DNA of 64,000 bases from BOG-908 sp963692875 (GCA_965198755.1 OZ240673.1:4671853-4735852); one strand, 5' to 3'. Shown: positions 18,723-27,637, counted from the first letter of the stretch. Numbers and translations: made by a program. The notes: generated by a model from the sequence alone, not told the origin.

Positions 18723-19625
18723 ATGATCAGAGGAGCTATAGAAGTCGCACGCAGCACGCGTATCGCCGGATGGATCTTCTCCGACGACGATGGCTTGCGC
18801 GACAAGACGGTGCTGGCATTCGTGGCAGGCCGCTGCGTCGGCGCCGGCAAGGTGGACAAGTTTCGGCAGGACCTGCTCGATGCCAAGCTGGGCAGCGGCT
18901 ATTGCGGGTTCGACTTCCCGGTGAAGCTGGCTGACGGCGAGCCGGTCGGGGCTATCATCGTGAAGCTGCAGTTCTCCGACGCGGCGCTGATCCAGGCCGC
19001 CAGCCGGGTCTCGTGCCCTGACGACGCGGAGGCGGCAGGCAGCGCGGACCTCGGCGCGGTGACACAGGCGAGCGTCGCCTGGATGATGGACCGCGGCATG
19101 CTGGAGCAGGCGGAATACGACTTCCTCAAATGCATACAATCGGCTGGCGCCTACGAACGCGGGCTGCGCGTCGGCAAACGCAACACCCCGGTGGCAGACC
19201 GGGCTGACAGCCGGTTGGATCCCAGGACGGTTGCCCAGGAAATGCTCGCGTTGTTCCTGCTGTCGGACGTACCCGTCGCGGAGGTCGGCATCGCCGCCGT
19301 CTCCGACCTGGTGGCCAACGCAGCCGTGCTGCGCCGCGCCGCCGCACCGGTGGCGGCGATCTGGAGCCCGGAACGCGGCAGGATATTGCTCGAAGAACGC
19401 TCCCATCTAGGCGGGCGCAGAAGCGGCGCGGCGGTTGCCGAGCCGGCCGCCGGCAGCATCGAATACAGCTTCGGGCCGGATCGCCTGCTGTTCGTGCACC
19501 GCGACTGCAGGTTTGCAGCACTCGGCCCGGCTTCGGTTTCGGGCCTGACCGTGTTCACCGTGCCGCTGCAGGAAGCCGCCAAGGTGCCGGCACAGAAGCG
19601 ACCGGCGCAGGTGCGGGCTGCGTAG
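18723..19625 (+). CDS. Unknown protein with a GT-associated-looking N-terminal domain
   Basis: 300 residues. Residues about 1-95 (IEVARSTRIAGWIFSD, VDKFRQDLLDAKLGSG, CGFDFPV) resemble a small beta domain often seen fused to alphaproteobacterial glycosyltransferases; this is from memory and needs a profile search. The rest is helical, then a short beta tail ending KVPAQKRPAQVRAA. No signal peptide or membrane helix is seen. It lies 272 bases after the GT4 gene on the same strand, with its own ATG. A TTGATA and TTAACA pair 18 bases apart at 18,665-18,694 is a weak promoter candidate. A role in surface polysaccharide synthesis is inference. Confidence 0.5.
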   Translation: MIRGAIEVARSTRIAGWIFSDDDGLRDKTVLAFVAGRCVGAGKVDKFRQDLLDAKLGSGYCGFDFPVKLADGEPVGAIIVKLQFSDAALIQAASRVSCPDDAEAAGSADLGAVTQASVAWMMDRGMLEQAEYDFLKCIQSAGAYERGLRVGKRNTPVADRADSRLDPRTVAQEMLALFLLSDVPVAEVGIAAVSDLVANAAVLRRAAAPVAAIWSPERGRILLEERSHLGGRRSGAAVAEPAAGSIEYSFGPDRLLFVHRDCRFAALGPASVSGLTVFTVPLQEAAKVPAQKRPAQVRAA

Positions 19626-19689
19626 GCGACACCGACGCTTTTAGTCCCGCCACGCTTGCCTGATACGGCCGAACTGAAGCTTGCGTCAG

Positions 19690-19828
19690 GCAAGGAAGGC
19701 AAGGCCTTCTTTTCTGAAGAAAAGAAGCAAAAGACTTTTATCCCTGCTGTCGCGGAGGTTTCTGCAGCATGTACTGAGGGGAATAAAAGTTTTTTGGTTC
19801 TTTTTTTCAAAAAAGAACTGCTTGCTTG
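19690..19828. repeat. Long paired-hairpin repeat, copy 9 (CTTC arm / GTTC arm)
   Basis: Complete copy between the convergent 300-residue protein gene and grpE. The spacer reads GCTGTCGCGGAGGTTTCTGC, the same spacer start as in copy 11. Confidence 0.85.
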
Positions 19829-19892
19829 CCTACTACCAATCAAGGCCATCCGCGATCGACGTCAGATAGCAGCGCGCGGCATCGCGTCGGCT

Positions 19893-20465
19893 TCAGGCTT
19901 GGGTGTCTACCCCGGACGGGCTTTCGCCCTTGGCCACCACCACCATCGCCGGCCGTAGCAGACGCCCGTTCAGCGTCCACGCCCGGCTCCAGGATTGCAC
20001 CACGGTGCCCGGCGGATGCTCCGCCGTCGCCTGCTCGGCCATCGCCTGGTGCAGGTTGGCGTCGAACGGCTTACCGACCGGGTCCTCGGCGACGATGCCG
20101 TTGCGCTCCAGCAGGGCGACGAAGCTGCGCTCCACGCCGTCGAAGCCGTCACGCAGCTTGGTCAGGATCTCCGGCTCGTCGGCGCGCGCGGCGGGCAGGC
20201 TGCTGATCCCGCGGCGCAGGTTCTCTGCCGCTTCGACCACGTCCTTGGCGAATTTCTGCACCGCATACTGGCGGGTCTCGTCCAGCTCACGCTTGCCGCG
20301 GGCGCGCACGTTCTGGGTCTCGGCTTCGGCGCGGACCCATCGGTCCTTGAAGTCGTCGCGCTCGGCCTCGAGCTCGGCAATTCGGCGGGCCGCCTCGCTC
20401 ATCAGCGCCTCGGTGGAGCCTTCGGCCTCGCCCGCCGCCTCGGGGTGTTCGAACGTGTCGCTCAT
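19893..20465 (-). CDS. grpE: GrpE, nucleotide exchange factor of DnaK
   Basis: 190 residues. A long N-terminal coiled coil (about 25-70) with DFKDRWVRAEAETQNVRAR is followed by the beta-wing domain with NGIVAEDPVGKPFDANLHQAM and VVQSWSRAWTLNGRLLRPAMVVVAK. It releases ADP from DnaK in the Hsp70 cycle. hrcA lies upstream on the same strand but a small membrane-protein gene separates them. No dnaK or dnaJ is in the window. Confidence 0.96.
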   Translation of the reverse strand: MSDTFEHPEAAGEAEGSTEALMSEAARRIAELEAERDDFKDRWVRAEAETQNVRARGKRELDETRQYAVQKFAKDVVEAAENLRRGISSLPAARADEPEILTKLRDGFDGVERSFVALLERNGIVAEDPVGKPFDANLHQAMAEQATAEHPPGTVVQSWSRAWTLNGRLLRPAMVVVAKGESPSGVDTQA

Positions 20466-20567
20466 GGCCCGCAGTTAGGCGATGCAACCCTCCCGGACAA
20501 GGGCGCGGAGGGGCGCACGCCGGCAGGCGCCTCAGTTTTGGCCCCGCCCGCGGACGCCCGCTTTGCC

Positions 20568-21293
20568 CTAGGTGACCTGGGTGCGGACCCTGGCGATCAC
20601 CAGCAGCCCCTGCACCCGGTAGTCCACCCGCCAGCTGACCCGCCGCTGCCGCCCGGGCCCGACCGCCAGCACCAGCAGGATCACTAACGCCCCCGCGGCG
20701 AGCGCACCAAGCGCCGGCACGGCCATCTGCCCGAGCAAATGGCCTGTCGAAAGCGGCGGGGGCAGCGGTGCGTGGGTCGGCAGCGCGGTGACGTCGGGCA
20801 GCGCTGGCGGCATCGCCTGGTGGGGGCGGCGCACCAGCTCCAGGCCGGCCGTGGGCCAGGCAAGCCATTCCACTGCGAGGGCTGCGAGCAGGCCGACGCA
20901 CGCCGCCAGCACGGCACCCATTCCGGCCTCCAGCTTGCGCCGGCGGTGCCCCGCCGGACGGTGCTGCTCCGGATGGTGCCCCTTTTGCTCACCACGCTGG
21001 CGATAGCCGTCGCGTATGCGCCCGAGCGCGGGCACCGCCACGTAGGTCGGCGTTTCGTCGGCCGATGCTGCCTTGCTCTCCAGCCAGGCGGCTTCCTGGC
21101 CGCAGCGATAGGCCAGGCCGGCGGCGTAGGCCCGCAACGCCTCGGTGCCCTCCACCACGATGTAGGCGGGCGCGCGGGAAAGGGCGCGGTCCAGCTCCTC
21201 CCGGTCAGCTACCCACGCGGCCCGCCAATACTTCGTGGCGTGCCAAAGACGGCGCGGAGAAGACGAGAAGCCGGGCGCTGCTGCCTGCTGCAT
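20568..21293 (-). CDS. Unknown protein with two predicted membrane helices
   Basis: 241 residues; not recognised. The first 120 residues are soluble and slightly basic, with AYIVVEGTEALRAYAAGLAYRCG. Helices are predicted at about 125-146 and 187-212, joined by a Pro-rich periplasmic loop. The short tail ends in VSWRVDYRVQGLLVIARVRTQV. It separates hrcA from grpE on the same strand, an unusual place, and a repeat copy separates it from hrcA. Codon positions look normal for the genome, which favours a real gene. Confidence 0.55.
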   Translation of the reverse strand: MQQAAAPGFSSSPRRLWHATKYWRAAWVADREELDRALSRAPAYIVVEGTEALRAYAAGLAYRCGQEAAWLESKAASADETPTYVAVPALGRIRDGYRQRGEQKGHHPEQHRPAGHRRRKLEAGMGAVLAACVGLLAALAVEWLAWPTAGLELVRRPHQAMPPALPDVTALPTHAPLPPPLSTGHLLGQMAVPALGALAAGALVILLVLAVGPGRQRRVSWRVDYRVQGLLVIARVRTQVT

Positions 21294-21418
21294 GGTTTGT
21301 ATGTCGTTGTTGCCTGGACGAACCTAGCAAGCGGTTGACAGGTTGGCCACCGCGAAAAAATCCAGGTTGCCGCGACGTTTTTGAGAAAGGAACAACGGCG
21401 CGGATTGTTTTTGGTGGC

Positions 21419-21554
21419 AAGCAAGGCAAGCGGTTCTTTTTTGAAAAAAAGAACCAAAAAACTTTTGTTCCCTGGGGACCCGTCTCCGGAGACTCCGCGA
21501 CAGCAGGGACAAAAGTCTTTTGCTTTTTTTCTTCAGAAAAGAAGGCCTGCCTTT
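21419..21554. repeat. Long paired-hairpin repeat, copy 10 (GTTC arm / CTTC arm)
   Basis: It lies about 40 bases downstream of hrcA in the 303-base gap before the membrane-protein gene. The spacer has GAGACTCCGCGACAGCAGGG but not the left GCTGTCGCG. The remaining 125 bases of the gap show no gene. Confidence 0.85.
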
Positions 21555-21596
21555 CTTGCCGACCCGAGGGCGTGCGGCATTCCGGCAAGGCGGGGC

Positions 21597-22655
21597 TCAG
21601 CCCAGAAGCCGGCCGATGACGCCGGCGGTGTAGTCCACCACGGGGATGATCTTGCCGTAGTTGATGCGCGTGGGGCCGATCACGCCGATGGCGCCGACGA
21701 TGCGGTCGGCATGGTTGCGGGCAGGGGCCACCACCATGGAGACGCCGGTGCTGCCGAACAGCGCGCTCTCGGCGCCGATGAAGATGCGCACGCCGTCGGA
21801 CTGTTCGGCCAGCTCCAGCAGGCGCAGCATGGTCTCCTGCGTCTCCAGCCGGTCGAACAGGACCTGGATGGCGGCGAGGTTCTCGATCTGCGTAACGTCG
21901 GCCAGCAGCCGCCCCTGGCCGCGCACGATCAGGCTGCCGCCCCGCGCGGCGGCGTCCGTCCAGGTAGCCAGGCCCGCTTCCACCACGCCGGCCGCCAGCT
22001 GGTCGAGCTGGCCGCGGTCTGCCGTCATCTCCTCGGCGACCCGGCGGCGCAGCTCCATCAGCGTGCGGCCGGCGGCGCGCGCGTTGAGGTAGTTGGCCGC
22101 CTCGGTCAGCGCCGAGGGCGGCAGGCCGGGCGGGATCTCGATCACCCGGTTCTCCACCTGGCCGTCGGCGGCCACCAGGATCACCAGCGCGCGGCCGGAG
22201 CCGAGCGAGGCGAACTCGATGTGCTTGATGGCGCCGTCCGATTTGGGTGCCAGCACCATGCCGGCGGCCTGGCTGAGGCCGGAGAGCATGGCCGAGGCGT
22301 CCGCCAGCGTGTCCTGCAGCGAGCGTCCGTGGCCGGCGAGCTGGCGGCTGATCGTCTCGCGCTCGTCGAGCGAGAGGTCGCCGAACTGCAGCAGGCCGTC
22401 GACGAACAGCCGCAGGCCGCGATCGGTCGGCAGCCGCCCGGCGCTGGTGTGCGGGGCGAACAGCAGGCCGGCGTCGGTGAGGTCCGCCATCACGTTGCGT
22501 ATGGTGGCCGGCGAGAGCGCGATGGGCAGCCGCCGGGCCAGCGTGCGGCTGCCGACCGGCTCGCCGTTGCTGACGTATTGTTCGACGATCTCGCGCAGCA
22601 CGGCGGCCGCGCGCGGGTCCAGGCCAGGGGGGAGCGGCTTGGGTTGCAGGTCCAT
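21597..22655 (-). CDS. hrcA: HrcA, heat-inducible transcription repressor
   Basis: 352 residues. The N-terminal winged helix contains YVSNGEPVGSRTLARRL and SPATIRNVMADLTDAGLLFAPHTSAGRLPTD in order. The C-terminal part has IFIGAESALFGSTGVSMVV and the family end GVIGPTRINYGKIIPVVDY. HrcA represses chaperone operons by binding CIRCE operators and is tuned by GroEL. No CIRCE sequence (TTAGCACTC...GAGTGCTAA) is seen in the window. ATG 22,655 gives the family-typical start; the frame is open upstream into a repeat. It diverges from rph. Confidence 0.95.
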   Translation of the reverse strand: MDLQPKPLPPGLDPRAAAVLREIVEQYVSNGEPVGSRTLARRLPIALSPATIRNVMADLTDAGLLFAPHTSAGRLPTDRGLRLFVDGLLQFGDLSLDERETISRQLAGHGRSLQDTLADASAMLSGLSQAAGMVLAPKSDGAIKHIEFASLGSGRALVILVAADGQVENRVIEIPPGLPPSALTEAANYLNARAAGRTLMELRRRVAEEMTADRGQLDQLAAGVVEAGLATWTDAAARGGSLIVRGQGRLLADVTQIENLAAIQVLFDRLETQETMLRLLELAEQSDGVRIFIGAESALFGSTGVSMVVAPARNHADRIVGAIGVIGPTRINYGKIIPVVDYTAGVIGRLLG

Positions 22656-22751
22656 CTGCCTGATATAGCGCTGCCGTGCGCTGAACGCGCAACCGGCAGC
22701 CCTGGACGTTATACCAGCGGCTTTTGGTTTTGCGTTCCGGGGCCCAAAAGA

Positions 22752-22880
22752 AAGCAAGGCCTGCTTTTTTGAAAAAAAGCAGCAAAAAACTTTTGGTCCC
22801 GCTGTCGCGGAGGTTTCTGCAGCGAGTACTCAGGGAACAAAAGTTTTTTGGTTCTTTTTTTCAAAAAAGAACTGCTTGCC
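22752..22880. repeat. Long paired-hairpin repeat, copy 11 (CTGC arm / GTTC arm)
   Basis: One of two copies that lie between divergent genes (hrcA and rph), so it would be in, or next to, the 5' region of rph. The spacer starts GCTGTCGCGGAGGTTTCTGC as in copy 9. Confidence 0.85.
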
Positions 22881-22912
22881 TTTGCCTGCCCTTCCTTTCC
22901 GGATACCTCCGC

Positions 22913-23623
22913 ATGCGCCACGAAAACCGCCTCCCCAACGCCCTCCGCCAAGTCTCGATCGAACCCGGCTTCTCCCACCACGCCGAGGGCAGCTGCCTGA
23001 TCCGCATGGGCGGCACCGAGGTACTGTGCACCGCCAGCGTGGAGCCCAAGGTCCCCCCCTTCATGCGCAACAAGGGCCTGGGCTGGGTCACCGCCGAGTA
23101 CGGCATGCTCCCACGCGCCACCCACACTCGCGGCGACCGCGAGGCGGCCCGCGGCAAGCAGTCCGGCCGCACGCAGGAGATCCAGCGCCTGATCGGCCGC
23201 AGCCTGCGCGCGGTGACCGACCGCACGGCGATGGGCGAGATGACGGTGGCGCTGGACTGCGACGTGCTGAACGCCGACGGCGGCACGCGCTGCGCCAGCA
23301 TCACCGGCGCCTGGGTGGCGCTGAGCCTGGCGTTTCGCCACCTGGTGGCCAACAAGGTGATCGCCGCGGTGCCGCTGACCAGTCAGGTGGCCGCAATCTC
23401 CTGCGGGCTGGTCGGCGGGGCGGCGCTGCTGGACCTCGACTACGCCGAGGACAGCGGGGCCGAAGCCGACGCCAACTTCGTGCTGACGCAGACCGGCATC
23501 GTCGAAATTCAGGGCACCGCCGAGCAGTCGCCGTTCAGCGAGGCGCAGTTCATGGAGCTGCTGCGCCTGGCGCAGCTGGGCACGACGGCGCTGTTCGAGG
23601 CGCAGAGAAGGGCGCTGGCGTGA
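22913..23623 (+). CDS. rph: Ribonuclease PH
   Basis: It trims tRNA 3' ends by phosphorolysis and forms a hexameric ring. MRHENRLPNALRQVSIEPGFSHHAEGSCLI is the normal start (shown in part), with GRTQEIQRLIGRSLRAV, LDCDVLNADGGTRCASITGA and EIQGTAEQSPF further on. 236 residues is normal. ATG 22,913 was chosen over the upstream open frame, which translates the repeat. Its stop overlaps the rdgB GTG start. Confidence 0.97.
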   Translation: MRHENRLPNALRQVSIEPGFSHHAEGSCLIRMGGTEVLCTASVEPKVPPFMRNKGLGWVTAEYGMLPRATHTRGDREAARGKQSGRTQEIQRLIGRSLRAVTDRTAMGEMTVALDCDVLNADGGTRCASITGAWVALSLAFRHLVANKVIAAVPLTSQVAAISCGLVGGAALLDLDYAEDSGAEADANFVLTQTGIVEIQGTAEQSPFSEAQFMELLRLAQLGTTALFEAQRRALA

Positions 23624-24231
23624 GCGGTGCGCGGCGGCTGGCGCCGGGCGAGAGGCTTGTGCTGGCCAGCCACAACCGCGGCAAGCTGGCCGAGATCGCC
23701 GAGCTGGTTGAACCGCATCGGGTGGAGGTCGTCTCCGCCGCCGAACTTGGATTGCCGGAACCCGAGGAGACGGCGCCGGACTTCTTCGGCAACGCCAGGC
23801 TGAAGGCGCTCGCTGCGGCGCGCGCGTCGCAGTTGCCGGCGCTGGCCGACGATTCAGGGTTTTGCGTCGCCGCGCTGCGCGGCGCGCCCGGCGTGCTGTC
23901 CGCGCGCTGGGCCGGTGCGGGGCGTGACTTCGCCGCGGCGATGCAGCGCGTGCAGCAGGCGCGCGGCGCCGATCCGGACGACCGCGCCTGGTTCGTCTGC
24001 GTGCTCTGCCTGGCCTGGCCGGACGGTGGGACGATCAGCTTCATGGGGCGCGTGGACGGCACCCTGGCCTGGCCGCCGCGCGGCACGCTGGGTTTCGGCT
24101 ACGACCCGATGTTCGTCCCGTGGAGCGGTGCGTTGACGTTCGGAGAGATGGCGCCGGCGGAAAAGCACGCTGTCAGTCACCGGGCGAGGGCGATGGCGCA
24201 GCTTGCTTCGGCTTGTCTGCCGGTAGCGTAA
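23620..24231 (+). CDS. rdgB: RdgB/HAM1 non-canonical purine NTP pyrophosphatase
   Basis: It hydrolyses dITP, ITP and XTP to monophosphates, keeping them out of DNA and RNA. The signature pieces are LASHNRGKLAEI, ALADDSGFCVAAL, GAPGVLSARWAG, FGYDPMFVP and KHAVSHRARAM. 203 residues. Start GTG 23,620 overlaps the rph stop by three bases (GTGA), giving coupled translation. The rph-rdgB pair beside hrcA is a common alphaproteobacterial arrangement. The TAA stop runs into repeat copy 12. Confidence 0.96.
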   Translation: MSGARRLAPGERLVLASHNRGKLAEIAELVEPHRVEVVSAAELGLPEPEETAPDFFGNARLKALAAARASQLPALADDSGFCVAALRGAPGVLSARWAGAGRDFAAAMQRVQQARGADPDDRAWFVCVLCLAWPDGGTISFMGRVDGTLAWPPRGTLGFGYDPMFVPWSGALTFGEMAPAEKHAVSHRARAMAQLASACLPVA

Positions 24232-24377
24232 GCAAGCAAGGCCTTCTTTTTCGAGAAAAAGAAGCAAAAAGCTTTTTGTAAGCTGTCGCGGACGGCTGAA
24301 ACGACACGTCTCACCACGGCGCACCGACCGGAGACAAAAGTTTTTTGGTTCTTTTTTTCAAAAAAGAACCGCTTGCC
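24232..24377. repeat. Long paired-hairpin repeat, copy 12 (CTTC arm / GTTC arm)
   Basis: Its outer end overlaps the rdgB stop codon (GTAAGCAAGC). The interior is close to that of copy 8: both share a GACACG(C/T)CTC(A/C)CCACGGCGC stretch, which points to recent common origin of the two copies. Confidence 0.85.
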
Positions 24378-24475
24378 TGCGTGCCGTGCGTCGTGTCATC
24401 GACAGATCACTTCCTTGCACCGCAAGCTGACTAACCCGAGCGCCCACCTCGTTCGGAAATCTGGAGACTTTGAGC

Positions 24476-26116
24476 ATGCGTCTGCAATCTTTCCGCCGCG
24501 CCATTCTTCTGAGTGCCGCCCTTTCAGGTGCAAACCTGACCTATGCACACGCGCAATCCGACACGTTCGCGCTGCCGCAAAGCGTGCAGGCTTTCGGGCC
24601 CGAGGTGACGCTGCAGGGTGCGGCGCAGCCGACCGACACGGTGTCGTTCCAGGTCGCCCTGCAGCTTCGCGACAAGGACGCGCTGGACGCCAAGGTGGCG
24701 CGCGGCGAGCGGCTGACGCCGGCCCAGCTGGAAGCTGACCATCTTCCTTCGCCGGCGGCCTACCAGGCGGTGCGTGGCTGGCTGACCGGCCAGGGCCTGG
24801 CGGTGGACCAGGACACCGACGACCGTCTGATGCTCGAGGTGCACGGCACGGCCGAGCAGGTGAGCCGGGCACTGGGTGTGACGCTGTCGCGCGTCTCCGT
24901 CGGTGGCCGGTCCTACGTGGCCACCGCCGACACGCCGCACATCCCCGCGGCGCTCTCGCCCTACGTGGTCAGCGTCAACGGCCTGCAGCCCTATCAGCAC
25001 ATGAACCGCCTCGGCATGAGCTCGACCAGGATGCTCCGCCGCAGTGCGAGCGCCGCGCCGCAGGAGACCATCAGCGGCGACTTCCTGCCCGAGGGCATCC
25101 TGCGCGCCTACAAGGCTGCCGGCTACCTGACGCAGGACGGCACGGGGACGACCACCGCCATCCTGATCGACACGGTGCCCAACACGAGCGACCTGACCCA
25201 GTTCTGGAGCCTGGCCGGCAGCACCCAGACTCTCGCCGACGTCACCTTCGTAAAGCTGAGCAAGACGCTGCCGGCTGCCTCCGGCGAGGAGACGCTGGAC
25301 ACCGAGTGGGCCAGCAGCATGGCGCCGGCCTCCAAGGTGCGGGTCTACGCGGCCGGCAGCCTCGCCTTCACCGCGCTGGACGTGGGCTTCCACCGCATGC
25401 TGACCAACATCAAGGGCGGCATCGCCATCACCCAGCTCTCCATCAGCCTGGGCGCCTGCGAGACGGGCGTCAGCGCAGGCCAGGTGAAGACCGACGAGGC
25501 GCTGCTCGAGAGCCTCGCCGCAGAAGGGGTGAGCATCTTCGTCTCCACCGGCGACCAGGGCGCCACGGAGTGCGGTTCCGGCAACGGGCTGCACCCGGCC
25601 TACTACTCCACCAGTCCCTACGTGACCGCCGTGGGCGGCACCAGCCTGGTGCTGACCGCGAGCAGCGAGACGTCGCCGGCAACCATCAAGACGGAGACCG
25701 CCTGGAGCGGCGGCGGCGGCGGCATCAGCTCCCTATTCGCCAAGCCGTCCTGGCAGTCGGCCACCTCGTACGCCGCGCGCACGGTGCCGGACGTGGCGGC
25801 CGTGGCCGACCCGAACACCGGCGTGGTGATCGTGCTGAACGGACAGGAGGAGGAAGTCGGCGGCACCTCTGCCGCCACCCCGATCTGGGCGGGACTGATG
25901 TCGCTGGTCAACCAGGGCCGCCTGGTGGGTGGCCACAGCACGCTCGGGCTGCTCAACCCACGGATCTACCCGCTCGTCAAAACGGTGAACTTCCGCGACA
26001 CCACGCGGGGCAACAACGGCGGCTACACTGCCGCGGTGGGCTACGACCTGACGACCGGCCTGGGCAGCCCGGTGATGAACCAGCTGTTCGAGACGCTGCT
26101 GGATTCGACGCCGTAA
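24476..26116 (+). CDS. Secreted S53 (sedolisin/pro-kumamolisin) serine peptidase
   Basis: 546 residues. A signal peptide (about 1-27, ending YAHA) leads to a pro-kumamolisin activation domain (about 35-170) and the catalytic domain. The Ser-Glu-Asp triad is E271/D275 in EETLDTEW and S465 in VGGTSAATP; the oxyanion aspartate is D360 in STGDQGA. DLTTGLGSP near the end matches the calcium site. Sedolisins work at low pH, which would suit an acid-tolerant host. ATG 24,476 has GGAG nine bases ahead and is preferred to TTG 24,470. Not linked to other secretion genes. Confidence 0.92.
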   Translation: MRLQSFRRAILLSAALSGANLTYAHAQSDTFALPQSVQAFGPEVTLQGAAQPTDTVSFQVALQLRDKDALDAKVARGERLTPAQLEADHLPSPAAYQAVRGWLTGQGLAVDQDTDDRLMLEVHGTAEQVSRALGVTLSRVSVGGRSYVATADTPHIPAALSPYVVSVNGLQPYQHMNRLGMSSTRMLRRSASAAPQETISGDFLPEGILRAYKAAGYLTQDGTGTTTAILIDTVPNTSDLTQFWSLAGSTQTLADVTFVKLSKTLPAASGEETLDTEWASSMAPASKVRVYAAGSLAFTALDVGFHRMLTNIKGGIAITQLSISLGACETGVSAGQVKTDEALLESLAAEGVSIFVSTGDQGATECGSGNGLHPAYYSTSPYVTAVGGTSLVLTASSETSPATIKTETAWSGGGGGISSLFAKPSWQSATSYAARTVPDVAAVADPNTGVVIVLNGQEEEVGGTSAATPIWAGLMSLVNQGRLVGGHSTLGLLNPRIYPLVKTVNFRDTTRGNNGGYTAAVGYDLTTGLGSPVMNQLFETLLDSTP

Positions 26117-26117
26117 G

Positions 26118-26260
26118 GAAGCAAGCGCTTCTTCGAGAAAAAGATACAAAAAGCTTTTGCGGTTGCTGTCGCGGACGGCTGAAACGGCACGCCTCCACAC
26201 AGCGCACCTGACGGAACAAAAGTTTTTTGGTTCTTTTTTTCAAAAAAGAACTGCTTGCCT
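26118..26260. repeat. Long paired-hairpin repeat, copy 13 (worn CTTC arm / GTTC arm)
   Basis: It begins 2 bases after the sedolisin stop codon. The left stem is shortened. The frame of the next gene is open through the right arm, which complicates its start. Confidence 0.8.
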
Positions 26261-26302
26261 TGCCTTTGCTTCACCACCGAGACCCAGCAAAGTGCACCGC
26301 CC

Positions 26303-26968
26303 TTGTCCGCAGCCAGCACGCCACCACCCGACTGTCCGCTCTGCCCCCGGCTGAAATCGTATCGCGAGGCGAACCGGGCAGAGAACCCCGGCTGGTTTAA
26401 CGCGCCGGTGCCCAGCTTCGGGCCGCAGGATGGCTGGCTGCTGGTGATGGGCATGGCGCCGGGCGTGAAGGGCGCAAACCGGACCGGCCGCCCGTTCACC
26501 GGCGACCACGCCGGCATCCTGCTGTACGGGACGCTGCTGAAGTTCGGCCTGGCGCACGGCAGCTACCTGGCCGACCCAAACGACGGGCTGACGTTGCGAA
26601 CCTGCCGGATCGCCAACGCCGTGCGTTGCGTGCCGCCGGCGAACCTCCCCACCCCCGCCGAAGCCGCCACCTGCAACAGGTTCCTGACCGCCGAGCTGGC
26701 CGGCCTGCCGAACCTCCGCGCCGTGCTGGCGCTGGGGCTGCTGGCCCATGCCGCGGTGGTGCGCGCGCTGGGCGGACGGCTGAGCCAGTTCAAGTTCGGC
26801 CACGGCGCCCGCCACGCGTTGCCGGGCGGGCTGGTGCTGGCCGACAGCTACCACGTCTCCCGCTACAACACGTCCACTCGCCGGCTGACGACGGAGATGT
26901 TCGAGCGCGTGGTGGCGGACCTGGTGGCCGACTACGCCGGCGCGGCTACTTCTCCGCCATCATCTTGA
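26303..26968 (+). CDS. Family 5 uracil-DNA glycosylase (iron-sulfur, UdgB-like)
   Basis: It removes uracil and related damaged bases from DNA. The N-terminal DCPLCPRL holds two cluster-binding cysteines, and C-x-C-x relatives follow in TCRIANAVRCVPPANLPTP and ATCNRFL. LLVMGMAPGVKGANRTGRPFTGD is the family motif A (GMAPG). HVSRYNT near the end supplies the motif H-S. About 221 residues. The start is unclear: no ATG exists before the first cysteine pair; TTG 26,303 is a compromise, and TTG 26,255 inside the repeat is possible. The 3' end overlaps the convergent START-like gene by 23 bases. Confidence 0.85.
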   Translation: MSAASTPPPDCPLCPRLKSYREANRAENPGWFNAPVPSFGPQDGWLLVMGMAPGVKGANRTGRPFTGDHAGILLYGTLLKFGLAHGSYLADPNDGLTLRTCRIANAVRCVPPANLPTPAEAATCNRFLTAELAGLPNLRAVLALGLLAHAAVVRALGGRLSQFKFGHGARHALPGGLVLADSYHVSRYNTSTRRLTTEMFERVVADLVADYAGAATSPPSS

Positions 26969-27431
26969 TGTTGCCCAGGCCGGACTGATACAGCCCGGTT
27001 AGCGCCTTTTCGTCCGCCGCAGCGTCGGTGCCGGCGGGCGGCGTGAAGGTCGCGTGCCAGGTGACGGTGGAGCCGGCGCCGGACTTGGCCACCGAGATCG
27101 TCGAGACGTAGTCGGTCACCGGCAGTACCTTCGGGTCCACCTTGAGGATCTTGTAGGAGTAGCTGGTGCCTTTGCGGGCGGTGAGCTGTTCCTGCACCGT
27201 CGGGTTGCCGGGCGCGCTCAGGGTGATCAGCCGGACCGAGCCGATCTTGTTGCCCTTGTCGGCCGGGCTGCTGGCCGCGCCTGGAAGCCAGGTGTGGATG
27301 CCGTCGAACGCGCCGATCACCGACCAGACGGCTTTCGGGCTGGCTGTGGTGGTGACGCTCTGGGTGACCTCTGCCGCGGCGGCGACGTGCAGCGGAGCGA
27401 GCAGGGCGGCGAGTGCGAGCACACGTGTCAT
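26946..27431 (-). CDS. Exported SRPBCC/START-like (polyketide cyclase-like) protein
   Basis: 161 residues with a signal peptide of about 19 residues (RVLALAALLAPLHVAAA). The rest has the helix-grip pattern: VTTTASPKAVWSVIGAFDGIHTWLPG near the N-terminus, a beta sheet and a long C-terminal helix (DEKALTGLYQSGLGNIKMM). Such proteins bind small hydrophobic ligands; the ligand here is unknown. ATG 27,431 follows GAGGAAA at a good distance. The gene is convergent with the uracil-DNA glycosylase and overlaps its end. Confidence 0.8.
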   Translation of the reverse strand: MTRVLALAALLAPLHVAAAAEVTQSVTTTASPKAVWSVIGAFDGIHTWLPGAASSPADKGNKIGSVRLITLSAPGNPTVQEQLTARKGTSYSYKILKVDPKVLPVTDYVSTISVAKSGAGSTVTWHATFTPPAGTDAAADEKALTGLYQSGLGNIKMMAEK

Positions 27432-27497
27432 GGACGGTTTCCTCGTTGTTGATTGAGCGGCAGCGTCGGGGGCGGACGAGGAAGTGTCAAGAAAGAC

Positions 27498-27637
27498 AAG
27501 GCAAGCGGTTCTTTTTTGAAAAAAAGAACCAAAAAACTTTTGTCTCCGCTGTCGCGCGCTCGCCGGAGAGGACCGCGACAGCCGCGACAAAAGCTTTTTG
27601 CTTCTTTTTCTCGAAAAAGAAGTCCTTTCCTTTGCTT
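27498..27637. repeat. Long paired-hairpin repeat, copy 14 (GTTC arm / CTTC arm)
   Basis: The second copy that lies between divergent genes (START-like protein and mltB). GCTGTCGCGCGCTC and GACCGCGACAGCCGCG can pair across the spacer. Confidence 0.85.

Noticed and set aside
22656..22912. CIRCE operator near hrcA
   Set aside because: No TTAGCACTC/GAGTGCTAA pair is present; the hairpin seen is repeat copy 11.
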